Below, in pieces: positions 19,397 through 30,018 of a stretch of DNA of 64,000 nucleotides; position 1 is the stretch's first letter; every line of letters begins with the position of its first letter. The stretch is from Xanthobacter dioxanivorans (GTDB taxonomy: Bacteria; Pseudomonadota; Alphaproteobacteria; Rhizobiales; Xanthobacteraceae). The position numbers and the translations under genes are program-made. The stretch covers positions 4,258,501 to 4,322,500 of the forward strand of contig NZ_CP063362.1 in the NCBI RefSeq assembly GCF_016807805.1, read 5' to 3'. The notes below the pieces were generated by a model. The model made no database searches and was not told where the DNA came from. It worked only from the letters and a program-made list of their open reading frames with translations.

Positions 19397-20784
19397 CGCA
19401 TGTCCCCGGACAGCGCGCGCAGCAAGGGCGAGAGCTTCACGAGGCTCTCCTCATATTCGGCGGCGGGATCGGAATCCGCGACGATGCCGCCCCCCGCCTG
19501 GGCGAGCAGGGTATCGCCCTTGCGGGTGATGGTGCGGATGACGATGGAGGAATCCATGGCGCCGTCAAAGCCGATCCAGGCCACCGAGCCGCAATAGACC
19601 CCGCGCGGCGTGGGTTCCAGCTCGTGGATGATCTCCATGGCGCGGATCTTCGGCGCGCCGGTGATGGAGCCGCCGGGAAAGCAGGCCTTCAGCAGGTCCA
19701 CCGGGCCGAGACCGGCCTTCAGCCGGCTCTCCACCACCGAGACGAGGTGATGAACGCTGGCGAAGGTCTCCAGGCCGCACAGCACCGGCACCTTCACGCT
19801 GCCCACCTGCGATACGCGGGAGAGGTCGTTGCGCAGCAGGTCCACGATCATCAGGTTCTCGGCCCGGTCCTTCGGCGAGGCCAGAAGCTCCGCCGCCAGG
19901 GCCGCATCCTCGGCCGGGTCCGCCCCGCGCGGGCGGGTGCCCTTGATGGGCCGCGTCTCCACCCGGCCGTCGGGCGCGAGCGAGAGGAAGCGCTCGGGCG
20001 AGGCGCTGAGCACGCTCATGTCGGCCCCGCAGCGCAGGAAGGCGGCGAAGGGCGACGGGCTCAGCGCGCGCAGGCGGGCGTAAAGGGCGAGGTCCGGCAG
20101 GCCGTCCGGCACCGGTGCCCGCATCTGCTGGGTGAGGTTGGCCTGGAAGATGTCGCCGGCGTGGATGTACTCGATCACCCGGGCGATGGAGGCCTCCACC
20201 TTTGCGCGCGGCTGATCGGGCTTGAAGTGGCCGCGCCGGGTGAAGTCGGCGGGCGGTGCCGCGGCCGGCGCGCCGGCGAGGCGCTCGATCATCTCGTCCG
20301 CTCGCCGCCGGGCGCGGGCCTCCCCGGCGCTGCCCGTCTTCGGCAGGCCGCTGGAGAGGAGATAGGCGCGCTGGGCCTGCCGGTCGAAGGCCAGGATCGT
20401 GTCATAGAGGCCGAGCACCATCTCCGGCAGGGCCGGTGACGCCGGGCGGGGCGGGGGCAACCGCTCCAGGTGCCGGCCGAGCTCGTAGCCGAGGAAGCCG
20501 ACGGCCCCGGTGCGGAACGGCACCGGGGAGGGCACCGGCGCGAGCGGGCAGGCGGCGAGCACCTGGGCGAGGACGTCGAACGGCGTTCCCGCGACCCGCG
20601 CGCCGTCCACCGTGACGCCGGCCGCATCCGAGGCGATCACCTGGAACGGGTCGGCCGCGATGTAGGACCAGCGCGCCCGCGGGTCGCCCGGGGCGGCGCT
20701 GTCGAGGAAGGCGCAATGGGGCGCACCGGCGAAGGCGTGGAAGGCGGCGAACGGGTCGCGGTACGGGATTTCAACGATGAGCAC
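19393..20784 (-). CDS. pabB: Aminodeoxychorismate synthase component I
   Basis: A 463-residue chorismate-binding enzyme that aminates chorismate to 4-amino-4-deoxychorismate. The C-terminal catalytic domain carries the landmarks RVIEYIHAGDIFQANLTQ, RPIKGTRPRG and GSITGAPKIRAMEIIHELE. The PIKGT signature is the one expected for PabB, with the catalytic lysine, rather than the PIAGT of anthranilate synthase. The start is a GTG at 20784; no in-frame ATG is close. It overlaps pabC by 4 nt (ATGA). The amidotransferase partner must be encoded elsewhere, possibly shared with anthranilate synthase. Confidence 0.9.
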   Translation of the reverse strand: MLIVEIPYRDPFAAFHAFAGAPHCAFLDSAAPGDPRARWSYIAADPFQVIASDAAGVTVDGARVAGTPFDVLAQVLAACPLAPVPSPVPFRTGAVGFLGYELGRHLERLPPPRPASPALPEMVLGLYDTILAFDRQAQRAYLLSSGLPKTGSAGEARARRRADEMIERLAGAPAAAPPADFTRRGHFKPDQPRAKVEASIARVIEYIHAGDIFQANLTQQMRAPVPDGLPDLALYARLRALSPSPFAAFLRCGADMSVLSASPERFLSLAPDGRVETRPIKGTRPRGADPAEDAALAAELLASPKDRAENLMIVDLLRNDLSRVSQVGSVKVPVLCGLETFASVHHLVSVVESRLKAGLGPVDLLKACFPGGSITGAPKIRAMEIIHELEPTPRGVYCGSVAWIGFDGAMDSSIVIRTITRKGDTLLAQAGGGIVADSDPAAEYEESLVKLSPLLRALSGDMR

Positions 20785-21032
20785 GGCAGGCGACCGATTC
20801 GAGACGCTGGGCCCAAGATGGCGTTCCGGGACGACGGGGGCAATCGGGGGGGCAATCGGGCGGGCGCGGATCTTCCATTGCCGCCGTGGGCGTCACGCGT
20901 GGGGCCGCGCATGCCCTTTTGCCGACCTCTGCGCTGAGCGCGGTTCCGTGGCCGGGCGGCTTGGTGCTATGGCAGGGACGGATCGCCGTCTGCGACCGCT
21001 CGCCACAGCCCCTCCCCAGCCACGAGTGCCGT

Positions 21033-21776
21033 GTGTCCAGCCCAGCTCACTCCTCTCCGCACCGGGAGCACCACGCGCCGGCCGCCTGGTTCCTGCGCGG
21101 CGCCGGGCACGCGCTCTCCGTGCCGGCCCTGGTTCTGTTCGCCAGCTATCTCGGCTTCGGCGCGGTGCTGCAGAGCGTCGGCTTTCCGCTGTTCGCCGGG
21201 CTCGCCTCCACCTTTCTCATATGGGCCCTGCCGGCGCAGCTCATCCTGATCGGCGGCCTGGTGTCCGGCACGGCGCTGCCGGCCCTCGCGCTCGCCGTGG
21301 CGCTGTCCTCCATGCGCCTCCTGCCCATGGTGGTGTCCATCGCGCCCCATATGCGCGGCACCCGCCGCAGCCTGCCGGCCGAGCTGATCTGTGCCCATTA
21401 TGTCGCCATGACGGTCTGGCTCGAAGGTCTTCGCCTGCTGCCCCGCCTGCCGGGCGAGGCGCGCGTTCCCTTCGTGCTGGGGCTGGGGAATGCGCTGATC
21501 GGTATCAGTCTCCTCGGCACGCTCACCGGCTACCATGTGGCCTCCGAGGTGCCGGTGCCGCTGGCCGCCGGGCTGCTGCTGCTCACGCCCCTGTCCTTTA
21601 CGGTGCTGATGGTGCGCAATGCGGCGACGCCCACCGACTGGCTCGCCCTCGCCGCCGGCCTCCTGATCATGCCGCTGACCCTCCACTTCGAGGGGGGCCT
21701 CGACCTGCTGATCGCCGGCATCGGCGGGGGCACGCTCGCCTATGGGCTGGGCCGGCTTTGGGAGCGGCGGCGATGA
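21033..21776 (+). CDS. azlC: AzlC-family branched-chain amino acid exporter, large subunit
   Basis: Membrane protein of about 247 residues with around seven hydrophobic helices, including VPALVLFASYLGFGAVLQSV and the Pro-containing segment LPAQLILIGGLV characteristic of AzlC. With AzlD it exports branched-chain amino acids or analogues such as azaleucine. The start is uncertain: GTG 21033 gives the family's usual length, while the open frame continues upstream to 20886 through a stretch that does not look membrane-like. It is coupled to azlD by an ATGA overlap and is divergent from pabB. Confidence 0.82.
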   Translation: MSSPAHSSPHREHHAPAAWFLRGAGHALSVPALVLFASYLGFGAVLQSVGFPLFAGLASTFLIWALPAQLILIGGLVSGTALPALALAVALSSMRLLPMVVSIAPHMRGTRRSLPAELICAHYVAMTVWLEGLRLLPRLPGEARVPFVLGLGNALIGISLLGTLTGYHVASEVPVPLAAGLLLLTPLSFTVLMVRNAATPTDWLALAAGLLIMPLTLHFEGGLDLLIAGIGGGTLAYGLGRLWERRR

Positions 21777-22120
21777 GCGGCGGCTGGACCGAAGGCTCGG
21801 CCCTGCTGGTGGTGATCCTCGTCGGCTTCCTGCCCACCGAGATCTGGCGCTCCCTCGCCATCCTGGCCGGGCGGCGGGTGGAGGAGGGCAGCGCGCTCCT
21901 CCACTGGGTGAAGGCGGTGGCCACCGCCTTGCTCGCGGCCGTGGTGGCTCGGCTCCTGTTCGCGCCCACCGGTGTGCTCGCCGACATGCCCCTCGCCTTG
22001 CGGATCGGCGCCGTGGTCGGCGGGGTCGCGGCGTTCATGCTGGTGCGGCGCTCCATCTTCGCCGGGGTGGTGGCGGGCGAGGCGATCCTGATCGCCGGCA
22101 GCCTCATGCTCGGCCATTGA
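21773..22120 (+). CDS. azlD: AzlD-family branched-chain amino acid exporter, small subunit
   Basis: A 115-residue membrane protein with about four helices and the motif FLPTEIWRSLAILAGRRV near residues 20-36, typical of AzlD. It works with the large AzlC subunit encoded directly upstream; the ATG shares the TGA of azlC. The stop is 121 nt from that of glnA on the other strand, and the glnA terminator lies in between. Confidence 0.85.
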   Translation: MSGGWTEGSALLVVILVGFLPTEIWRSLAILAGRRVEEGSALLHWVKAVATALLAAVVARLLFAPTGVLADMPLALRIGAVVGGVAAFMLVRRSIFAGVVAGEAILIAGSLMLGH

Positions 22121-22197
22121 GGGCGGGCACCCGGGCAAAAAGAAGGGGCACCGGTGAGGGCGCCCCAGCTGGAGAAGTTCACGAAGACGGGATGGTC

Positions 22198-22231
22198 CCG
22201 AAAAGGCAAGGTCCGGCGCAGACGCCGGACC
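22198..22231 (-). terminator. Intrinsic terminator of glnBA
   Basis: Read on the minus strand, GGTCCGGCG and CGCCGGACC form a perfect 9-bp stem with a 4-nt loop (22210-22231), followed by TTGCCTTTTC. It lies 11 nt beyond the glnA stop. Confidence 0.7.
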
Positions 22232-22241
22232 CGGCGGTCGA

Positions 22242-23657
22242 TCAGACCGAATAGTACATCTCGAATTCGACCGGGTGCGGCGTCATCTCGAAGCGCATCA
22301 CCTCGGTCATCTTCAGCTCGATGTAGGACTCGATGAAGTCCTTCTGGAACACGTCGCCCTTGAGCAGGTAGTCGTGGTCCGCCTCGAGGGAGGCGAGGGC
22401 CTCGCGCAGCGAGCCGCACACGGTGGGGATCTGCTTCAGCTCGGCCGGCGGCAGGTCGTACAGGTCCTTGTCCATGGCGGAGCCGGGGTCGATCCGGTTC
22501 AGGATGCCGTCCATGCCGGCCATGAACAGGGCCGCGAAGGCGAGGTAGGGGTTCGCGCCCGGATCGGGGAAGCGGACCTCGACGCGCTTGGCCTTCGGAT
22601 TGTTGGTGTACGGAATGCGGCAGGAGGCCGAGCGGTTGCGCGCCGAATAGGCGAGCAACACCGGGGCCTCATAGCCCGGGACCAGGCGCTTGTAGGAGTT
22701 GGTCAGCGGGTTGGTGAAGGCGTTCAGCGACTTGGCATGCTTGATGATGCCGCCGATGTACCACAGGCAGTATTCGCTGAGGTCCGCATACTTGTCACCG
22801 GCGAACAGGGGCTTGCCTTCCTTCCAGATGGACTGGTGGACATGCATGCCCGAGCCGTTGTCGCCGAACACCGGCTTCGGCATGAAGGTCGCCGTCTTGC
22901 CGTAGATGTTGGCCACCTGGTGGATGCAGTACTTGTAGACCTGAAGGTGGTCGGCCATGGTCACCAGCGGGCCGAACTTGAGGCCGAGCTCGTGCTGGGC
23001 GGAAGCCACCTCGTGGTGGTGCTTCTCGACCTTGGCGCCCATCTTCGCCATGGCGGCGAGCATCTCCGAGCGCATGTCCTGCGCCGAGTCGATGGGGGGC
23101 ACGGGGAAGTAGCCGCCCTTGGTCTTCACCCGGTGGCCGAGGTTGCCGCCCTCATACTCGGTGTCGCCATTGGTCGGCAGCTCGATGGAGTCGAGCTTGA
23201 AGCCGGTGTTGTACGGGTCCGCCTTGAAGCGGACGTCGTCGAAGATGAAGAACTCGGCCTCGGGACCGAAATACACGGCGTCGCCGATGCCGGTGGACTT
23301 GGCGTAGGCCTCGGCCTTCTTCGCGATGGAGCGCGGGTCGCGGCCGTAGGGCTGGCCGGTGGTCGGCTCCAGCACGTCGCAGACGATCGAGAGGGTGGTC
23401 TCGGAGAAGAAGGGATCGATGCAGGTCGTCGCCGGATCCGGCATCAGCAGCATGTCGGACTCGTTGATCGCCTTCCAGCCGGCGATGGACGACCCGTCGA
23501 AGGCGGTCCCCTCGGTCAGGAACTCGTCATCGACCATGCTGATGTCAAAGGTAACATGCTGCCACTTGCCGCGCGGATCGGTGAAGCGCAGATCGACGTA
23601 CTTCACGTCCTCGGCCTTGATGGTGTCGAGGACGTCCTTGGCCGTCTTGATTGTCAT
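22242..23657 (-). CDS. glnA: Glutamine synthetase, type I
   Basis: A 471-residue GSI that makes glutamine from glutamate, ammonia and ATP. Substrate-binding and metal motifs are FDGSSIAGW, the GPEAEFF strand, and the [13 protein letters not shown]-binding segment. The adenylylation site is Y400 in DKDLYDLPP, so activity should be controlled by GlnE in response to PII. Second gene of glnB-glnA, 43 nt after glnB, with a common sigma-54 promoter upstream. The length and the adenylylated tyrosine loop are standard for the proteobacterial enzyme. Confidence 0.97.
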   Translation of the reverse strand: MTIKTAKDVLDTIKAEDVKYVDLRFTDPRGKWQHVTFDISMVDDEFLTEGTAFDGSSIAGWKAINESDMLLMPDPATTCIDPFFSETTLSIVCDVLEPTTGQPYGRDPRSIAKKAEAYAKSTGIGDAVYFGPEAEFFIFDDVRFKADPYNTGFKLDSIELPTNGDTEYEGGNLGHRVKTKGGYFPVPPIDSAQDMRSEMLAAMAKMGAKVEKHHHEVASAQHELGLKFGPLVTMADHLQVYKYCIHQVANIYGKTATFMPKPVFGDNGSGMHVHQSIWKEGKPLFAGDKYADLSEYCLWYIGGIIKHAKSLNAFTNPLTNSYKRLVPGYEAPVLLAYSARNRSASCRIPYTNNPKAKRVEVRFPDPGANPYLAFAALFMAGMDGILNRIDPGSAMDKDLYDLPPAELKQIPTVCGSLREALASLEADHDYLLKGDVFQKDFIESYIELKMTEVMRFEMTPHPVEFEMYYSV

Positions 23658-23700
23658 GGGTTGTACCTTTCTGCTGGCCTGCAGGTTTTTATTGGACGCG

Positions 23701-24075
<375 letters not shown>

Positions 24076-24093
24076 TCAAGCCGGCACCATTAA

Positions 24094-24109
24094 AGCAGGA
24101 TATGTGCCA
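24094..24109 (-). promoter_or_regulatory. Sigma-54 promoter of glnBA
   Basis: On the minus strand TGGCACATATCCTGCT has GG at -24 (24108-24107), GC at -12 (24096-24095) and exactly ten bases between them, matching the TGGCAC-N5-TTGC consensus but for one base. It predicts a transcript start near 24083 and a ~44-nt leader. NtrC activation is expected from other alphaproteobacterial glnBA operons; I did not find a convincing NtrC dyad upstream. Confidence 0.75.
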
Positions 24110-24265
24110 TGAACCGGCCCATGTGCCCATGCCGGGCGCCGCCGAGGAGCAGCGCTGCTTATGATTATGAAATAGGCTGAGTGACAATATTTTAGGCGAG
24201 TGCGCACGGGGCGACGTGCACTTTGTGGGCATCAACTGAACATATTGGGGGCAGGGGGTCTGTTC

Positions 24266-25752
24266 GTGCACGCACTTCTCGATCCACAGGAAATGGCCCG
24301 GGCCGACCGCTACGCCGTCGAGATGGGCATTCCATCCTTTACGCTGATGGAGCGCGCCGGTACCGCCGTCGCCGATGCGGTGGCGCGCTTTCCACTCTCC
24401 ACGCGCGTGGTGGTGCTCTGCGGGCCGGGGAACAATGGCGGCGACGGCTTCGTCGCGGCGCGCGTGCTGACCCAGCGCGGCTTCAGGGTGCGCGTGGCGC
24501 TGCTGGGCACGGTGGCGCAGCTCGCCGGCGATGCCCGGCGCGCCGCGGAGCGCTGGCGCGGCCCGGTGGAGGAGCCGGCGGTCCTCGACCTCACCGATGC
24601 GGGCGTCATTGTGGATGCCCTCTACGGCGCCGGCCTGACGCGCGATCTCGACGGCGCGGCGAAGGCGCTGGTGCAGCGCATGGCGACCTCGGGGCGGCCG
24701 GTTGTCGCGGTGGACCTCCCGTCGGGGCTCGACGGGGCGACGGGCAAGGTGCGGGGAGCCGCGGCGCCGGCGAAGGAGACGGTCACCTTCTTCCGCCGCA
24801 AGCCCGGCCACCTGCTGGAACCCGGGCGCAGCCTGTGCGGCCGGGTGCGGGTCGCCGATATCGGCATTCCCGACGAGGCTCTGGCGGTCATCCGCCCGGC
24901 GACCTTCGTGAACATGCCGGATCTGTGGCGGGATGCCTTTCCGCTGCCGGCGGCCATGGGCCACAAATATGACCGTGGCCATGCGGTGGTGGTGAGCGGC
25001 GGCCCGTGGACCTGCGGCGCCGCCCGGCTCGCCGCCCGCGGGGCGCTGCGCGCCGGGGCGGGGCTGGTCACGGTCGCCTGCCCGCCCGATGCGCTGGCGC
25101 TGCATGCCGCCTCCTATGCGGCGCTGATGCCGCGCCCCGTCGAGGATGCGCCAGCCCTGGCCGGCCTTCTGTCCGATCGCAGGCTCGGCACGGTGGTGCT
25201 CGGCCCCGGCCTCGGCTCCGGCGCGGCGACGCGGGAGAAGATCGAGATCGCCGCCCCGGCCGCCGGCTGGTGCTCGATGCCGACGCCCTCACCAGCTATG
25301 CCGGCGTGCCCTGGGCGCTCGCCGCCATCGCCGCGCGCACCGACGGTTTGATCGTCACGCCCCATGAGGGCGAGTTCGCCCGCATGTTCCGTGGCGATCC
25401 GCAGGTGCTGGAAGCTCCGTCCAAGCTCGCGCGCACGCGCGCGGCCGCCGTCCGGCTCGGCGCGGTGGTGGTGCTCAAGGGGCCGGACACGGTGGTGGCC
25501 GCCCCAGACGGACGGGCCGCCATCGCCGAGAATGCGCCGGCCTGGCTCGCCACCGCCGGTGCCGGCGACGTGCTGGCGGGGATCGCCACCGGCCTGCTGG
25601 CGCAGGGCATGCCCACCTTCGACGCCGCCTGCGCGGCGGTGTGGTTGCACGGGCAGGCGGCGCGCAGCGCCGGGCCCGGCCTCGTGGCCGACGACCTGCC
25701 GGAGGCGCTGCGCGCGGTCTATGCCGAGCTGTACGATAGGCTCGGCGCCTGA
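24266..25752 (+). pseudogene. nnr: Bifunctional NAD(P)HX epimerase/dehydratase, interrupted by a -1 frameshift
   Basis: The protein repairs hydrated NADH/NADPH: an N-terminal YjeF_N epimerase domain (residues ~1-210, with CGPGNNGGDGFVAARVL) and a C-terminal ADP-dependent dehydratase domain ([11 protein letters not shown], then [12 protein letters not shown]). The first frame runs from GTG 24266 and loses homology after REKIEIAA at about 25250. The expected continuation [15 protein letters not shown] appears in the next frame back and runs to the TGA at 25750-25752. One missing base in the G/C tract at 25250-25270 explains it. It is either a real mutation splitting the two domains or a sequencing error. 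Without the shift the product would be ~495 residues, as usual. Confidence 0.85.
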
Positions 25753-25758
25753 TGTGGA

Positions 25759-26196
25759 TCAGCCCACCGCCACCAGCACCGCCCCGGCCGCGATGAGGGC
25801 AACGCCGAGCGCCGCCGCCGCCGACAGGCGCTCGCCCAGGAAGACGACGCCGAAAATCGCCACCAGCACCACGCTGAGCTTGTCCACCGGCGCCACGCGG
25901 GCGGCGTCGCCTGCCTTCAGGGCGCGGAAGTAGCACAGCCAGGAGGCTCCGGTGGCGAGGCCGGACAGCACCAGGAACAGCCAGGTCCGGCCAGGAATCT
26001 TCGCCGGTGGCTGCCAGGTGCCGCCGATCCACACCATGGTGGCGACGAGGGCGAGGATGACGAGGGTCCGCAGGAAGGTCGCCAGATCCGAATGGACGCC
26101 CGCGACCCCCACCTTGGCGAAGATGGCGGTCAGCGCGGCAAAGGCCGCCGACCCGAGCGCCCAGAACTGCCAGCTGCCGATGAAGGACCTGAACAT
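25759..26196 (-). CDS. EamA-domain membrane transporter (single-domain, DMT superfamily)
   Basis: A 145-residue protein with about five hydrophobic helices making a single EamA unit, half the length of the common ten-helix DMT transporters. The conserved end APVDKLSVVLVAIFGVVFLGERLS is typical of the ~140-residue EamA group, which probably works as a dimer. The ATG at 26196 starts at MFRSFIGSWQFWALGSA, which matches the family's N-terminus; the very long open frame upstream is a GC artefact over dnaE. Substrate unknown. Its stop lies 6 nt from that of the nnr gene, so the two converge. Confidence 0.82.
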   Translation of the reverse strand: MFRSFIGSWQFWALGSAAFAALTAIFAKVGVAGVHSDLATFLRTLVILALVATMVWIGGTWQPPAKIPGRTWLFLVLSGLATGASWLCYFRALKAGDAARVAPVDKLSVVLVAIFGVVFLGERLSAAAALGVALIAAGAVLVAVG

Positions 26197-26445
26197 GCCC
26201 GGCCTGCCTTTCCCGTGGGGGCGGTGTCGGAGATTTTCGCGCCGGTGGCAATGGGTGAGGGCGTCAGAAAGGCGCCGGGGACGATCCCGGCCATGACGGG
26301 CGGAAAGGCTTCCGGCCAAATTCCAAAGAGGCGCCGACGCCTGTAGATAGCGGGGGTGGCCGGCGCCCTCTCCACGGTGGCGGACCGCCTGCGCGGAAAT
26401 CGCGCTATCCTGCGGGGCGCCCGACTCGCCCCACACCGAGACCCC

Positions 26446-29400
26446 ATGTCCGATCCCGGCTTCATCCACCTGCACGTCCATTCCTCCTACTCGCTGCTGG
26501 AGGGGGCGCTTTCCATCGGCAAGCTGGCCGACCTGGTGAAGGCGGACGCGCAGCCGGCCATCGCCCTGACCGACACCGGCAACCTCTTCGGCGCCCTGGA
26601 ATTCTCCGAGAAGATGTCGGGCTCGGGCATCCAGCCCATCGCCGGCGTCTCCCTCGCGCTCGATCTGCCGGACCCGCCCGGGCCGCGCGGGGCGATCCGG
26701 CCGAAGCGGCCGCGCATCGTTCTGCTGGCCCAGTCGGAGCCGGGCTGGCGCAACCTGATGAAGCTGGTGTCCCGCGCTTTCCTGGAGACCGCCAGCGAGG
26801 ACGAGCCGCGCATCCTTGTCGACTGGCTCGCCGAGGCGAGCGACGGCCTCATCGCCCTGACCGGCGGCCCCGCCGGCCCCCTCGACAAGGCCCTCGTCAG
26901 CGGCCACCCGGAGCTGGCGGCGGAGCGGCTCGACCTGCTCGCCTCGCTCTTCCGCGACCGGCTCTACGTGGAGGTCCAGCGCCATGAGACCGACGCCGAG
27001 CGCCTCGCGGAAGCCGGCCTGCTCGAACTCGCCTATGCGAAGGGCGTCCCGCTGGTGGCCGCCAACGAGCCCTTCTTCGCCAGCCAGACCGACTATGAGG
27101 CCCACGACGCCCTCCTGTGCATCGCCGAAGGCCGCCTCGTGGCCGAGGGTGACCGGCGGCGGCTGACGGCCGAGCACCGCTTCAAGACCCGCAAGGAGAT
27201 GCTGGAGCTGTTCGCCGACCTGCCCGAGGCCACGGCCAACACGGTGGAGATCGCCCGGCGCTGCGCCTATCGGGTGCGGACGGTAAAGCCCATCCTGCCG
27301 CGCTTCACCTCCGGCGGCGGCCATGGGGACCCCCTGGCGGAGGAGGCGGCGGAGCTGGAGCGGCAGGCGCGGGAGGGTCTCGCCCAGCGCCTCGCCAAGC
27401 ACGGGCCCGCGCCGGGCCTCGACGTCAAGGTCTACGAGGAGCGGCTCGCCTACGAGCTCTCCGTGATCACCAAGATGAAGTTCCCCGGCTACTTCCTCAT
27501 CGTGTCGGACTTCATCAAGTGGGCCAAGGCCCATGACATTCCGGTGGGGCCGGGGCGCGGCTCCGGCGCCGGCTCGCTGGTCGCCTATTCGCTGCAGATC
27601 ACCGACCTTGACCCGCTGCGCTTCGGCCTGCTGTTCGAGCGCTTCCTGAATCCGGACCGCGTGTCCATGCCCGACTTCGACGTGGACTTCTGCCAGGAGC
27701 GCCGCGACGAGGTGATCCATTACGTACAGGAGCGCTACGGCCGGGCGCAGGTGGCGCAGATCATCACCTTCGGCACGCTCCAGGCGCGCGGCGTGCTGCG
27801 CGACGTGGGACGCGTGCTGGAAATGCCCTACGGGCAGGTGGACAAGCTCTGCAAGCTGGTGCCGCAGAACCCGGCCAATCCCGTCACCCTCAAGCAGGCC
27901 ATCGAGGATGAGCCGCGCCTCCAGGCGACCCGCGACCAGGAGGAGGTGGTCAAGCGCGCCTTCGACATCGCCGTGCGCCTCGAGGGCCTCAACCGCCACG
28001 CTTCCACCCATGCGGCGGGCATCGTGATCGGCGACCGCCAGCTCCACGAGCTGGTGCCGCTCTATCGCGATCCCAAGTCCGACATGCCGGTCACCCAGTA
28101 CAACATGAAGTGGGTGGAGCAGGCGGGGCTGGTGAAGTTCGACTTCCTCGGCCTGAAGACGCTGACCACCATCGACAAGGCGGTGAAGCTGGTCCACCAG
28201 CGCGGCATCGAGCTCGATATCTCCAAGATCCCCCTCGACGACCCCAAGACCTACGCCATGCTGGGCAAGGGCGAGACGGTGGGCGTGTTCCAGGTGGAAA
28301 GCGCGGGCATGCGCCGCGCCCTTGTGGACATGAAGGCCGACCGGGTCGAGGACCTCATCGCCCTCGTCGCCCTCTACCGGCCCGGCCCCATGGCCAACAT
28401 CCCGGTCTATTGCGACTGCAAGCACGGCCGCGCCCAGCCCGACTATCTCCATCCCATGCTGGAGCCGTACCTGAAGGAGACGTTCGGCGTCATCATCTAC
28501 CAAGAACAGGTGATGCAGATCGCCCAGGCTATGGCGGGCTACTCGCTGGGCGAAGCCGACCTTCTGCGCCGCGCCATGGGCAAGAAGATCCGCGCCGAGA
28601 TGGAGAAGCAGCGCGAGCGCTTCGTCTCCGGCGCCGCCGGGCGGGGCATCGAGAAGGCGCAGGCCGACACCATCTTCGACCTGCTGGCCAAGTTCGCCGA
28701 CTACGGCTTCAACAAGTCCCACGCCGCCGCCTATGCCCTCGTCGCCTACCAGACGGCGTGGCTGAAGGCGAATTATCCCACCGAGTTCCTCGCTGCTTCC
28801 ATGACCCTCGACATGGGCAACACGGACAAGCTCGCGGAATTCCGGCAGGAGGCGCAGCGGCTGGGCATCGAGGTGGTGCCGCCCAACATCAACCTGTCCG
28901 CCCGCGAGTTCGCGGTGAAGGACGGCAAGATCATCTACGCCATGGCCGCCATCAAGGGCGTGGGCGGCGCGGCGGTGGAGGCCCTGGTGGCGGCGCGTGG
29001 GGAGCGGGCGTTCCGCGACTTTTCCGATTTCGCCTGCCGCCTGCCGGTCAAGCTCGTCAACAAGCGCACGCTGGAGAGCCTGATGGCCGCCGGCTGCTTC
29101 GACGTCCTGGAGAAGAATCGCGCCCGCGCGTTCGCCGCCATCGATTCCATCGTGGCCGAGGCGCAGCGCGTGGAGGCCAATGCCCAATCCGGCCAGAACG
29201 ACATGTTCGGCTCGGGTCCCTCCGCCGCCGCCCTGCCCATTCCGGACGTGGCGCCCTGGCTGCCCTCCGAGCGCTTGCAGCGAGAATACGACACCATCGG
29301 CTTTTTCCTCACCGGCCATCCGCTGGACGATTATGCGGATGCGCTGAAGAAGATGCGGGTGCAGGCCTTCTCCGATTTCGCCCGGGCCGTGCGCTCCGGC

Positions 29401-29898
29401 GCGGCGGCGGGGCGCCTCGCGGCGACGGTGGTCTCGAAGCAGGAGCGGCGCACCAAGTCCGGCACGCGCATGGGCATCGTCGGCCTTTCCGACCCCTCCG
29501 GCCACTATGAGGCGGTGATCTTCTCCGAAGGCCTCGCGCACTTTCGCGATCTGCTGGAGCCCGGCACGCCGCTGCTCATGATGGTCGCCGCCGAGCTGAA
29601 CGGCGAGGATGTGCGCGTGCGCATCAATTCGTGCGAACGGCTGGACCCGGTCACCGCCCGCCACCAGAAGGGGCTGCGCATCTTCCTGCGCTCGCCCGAG
29701 CCCATCGAGGGCATCGCCCGCCGCCTCAGCGACGGCAAGGCGGGGGAGGCGGGCTCCGGCGACGTGAGCCTCATCCTGCTGATGGAGGACGCCAAGGCCG
29801 AGGTGGAGGTGAGCCTGCCCGGCAAATACCCCGTTTCGCCGCAGATCGCCGGTGCCATCAAGGCGATTCCCGGCGTCGTGGCGGTTGAAGCCGCGTGA
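26446..29898 (+). CDS. dnaE: DNA polymerase III alpha subunit
   Basis: An 1150-residue replicative polymerase. The PHP domain starts the protein (FIHLHVHSSYSLLEGALSI), the catalytic palm has the aspartates D410 and D412 (MPDFDVDFCQERRDEV), and the C-terminal half contains the helix-hairpin-helix and an OB fold (LAATVVSKQERRTKSGTRMG). Length and motif order are those of the proteobacterial DnaE1, not of the shorter error-prone DnaE2/ImuC, and there is no imuA/imuB next to it. The ATG at 26446 is placed where homology begins; 30 more codons are open upstream but look non-coding. Confidence 0.96.
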   Translation: MSDPGFIHLHVHSSYSLLEGALSIGKLADLVKADAQPAIALTDTGNLFGALEFSEKMSGSGIQPIAGVSLALDLPDPPGPRGAIRPKRPRIVLLAQSEPGWRNLMKLVSRAFLETASEDEPRILVDWLAEASDGLIALTGGPAGPLDKALVSGHPELAAERLDLLASLFRDRLYVEVQRHETDAERLAEAGLLELAYAKGVPLVAANEPFFASQTDYEAHDALLCIAEGRLVAEGDRRRLTAEHRFKTRKEMLELFADLPEATANTVEIARRCAYRVRTVKPILPRFTSGGGHGDPLAEEAAELERQAREGLAQRLAKHGPAPGLDVKVYEERLAYELSVITKMKFPGYFLIVSDFIKWAKAHDIPVGPGRGSGAGSLVAYSLQITDLDPLRFGLLFERFLNPDRVSMPDFDVDFCQERRDEVIHYVQERYGRAQVAQIITFGTLQARGVLRDVGRVLEMPYGQVDKLCKLVPQNPANPVTLKQAIEDEPRLQATRDQEEVVKRAFDIAVRLEGLNRHASTHAAGIVIGDRQLHELVPLYRDPKSDMPVTQYNMKWVEQAGLVKFDFLGLKTLTTIDKAVKLVHQRGIELDISKIPLDDPKTYAMLGKGETVGVFQVESAGMRRALVDMKADRVEDLIALVALYRPGPMANIPVYCDCKHGRAQPDYLHPMLEPYLKETFGVIIYQEQVMQIAQAMAGYSLGEADLLRRAMGKKIRAEMEKQRERFVSGAAGRGIEKAQADTIFDLLAKFADYGFNKSHAAAYALVAYQTAWLKANYPTEFLAASMTLDMGNTDKLAEFRQEAQRLGIEVVPPNINLSAREFAVKDGKIIYAMAAIKGVGGAAVEALVAARGERAFRDFSDFACRLPVKLVNKRTLESLMAAGCFDVLEKNRARAFAAIDSIVAEAQRVEANAQSGQNDMFGSGPSAAALPIPDVAPWLPSERLQREYDTIGFFLTGHPLDDYADALKKMRVQAFSDFARAVRSGAAAGRLAATVVSKQERRTKSGTRMGIVGLSDPSGHYEAVIFSEGLAHFRDLLEPGTPLLMMVAAELNGEDVRVRINSCERLDPVTARHQKGLRIFLRSPEPIEGIARRLSDGKAGEAGSGDVSLILLMEDAKAEVEVSLPGKYPVSPQIAGAIKAIPGVVAVEAA

Positions 29899-30018
29899 CA
29901 GTAAGTTTATGGCATCAGGCGAAATGAGAGCGACCCTCGGCCGCTCTCGCCGGATCTCCGACGGGATGGGCTGGAGGGCGGCCGGCCCGGCCGCGTCACG
30001 CCATTCGAGGAAGCACGT

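Noticed and set aside
24200..24222. Possible NtrC binding site (GTGCGCAC...GTGCAC)
   Set aside because: Half-sites resemble TGCAC/GTGCA but the centre-to-centre distance is about 3 bp too long for an NtrC dimer.
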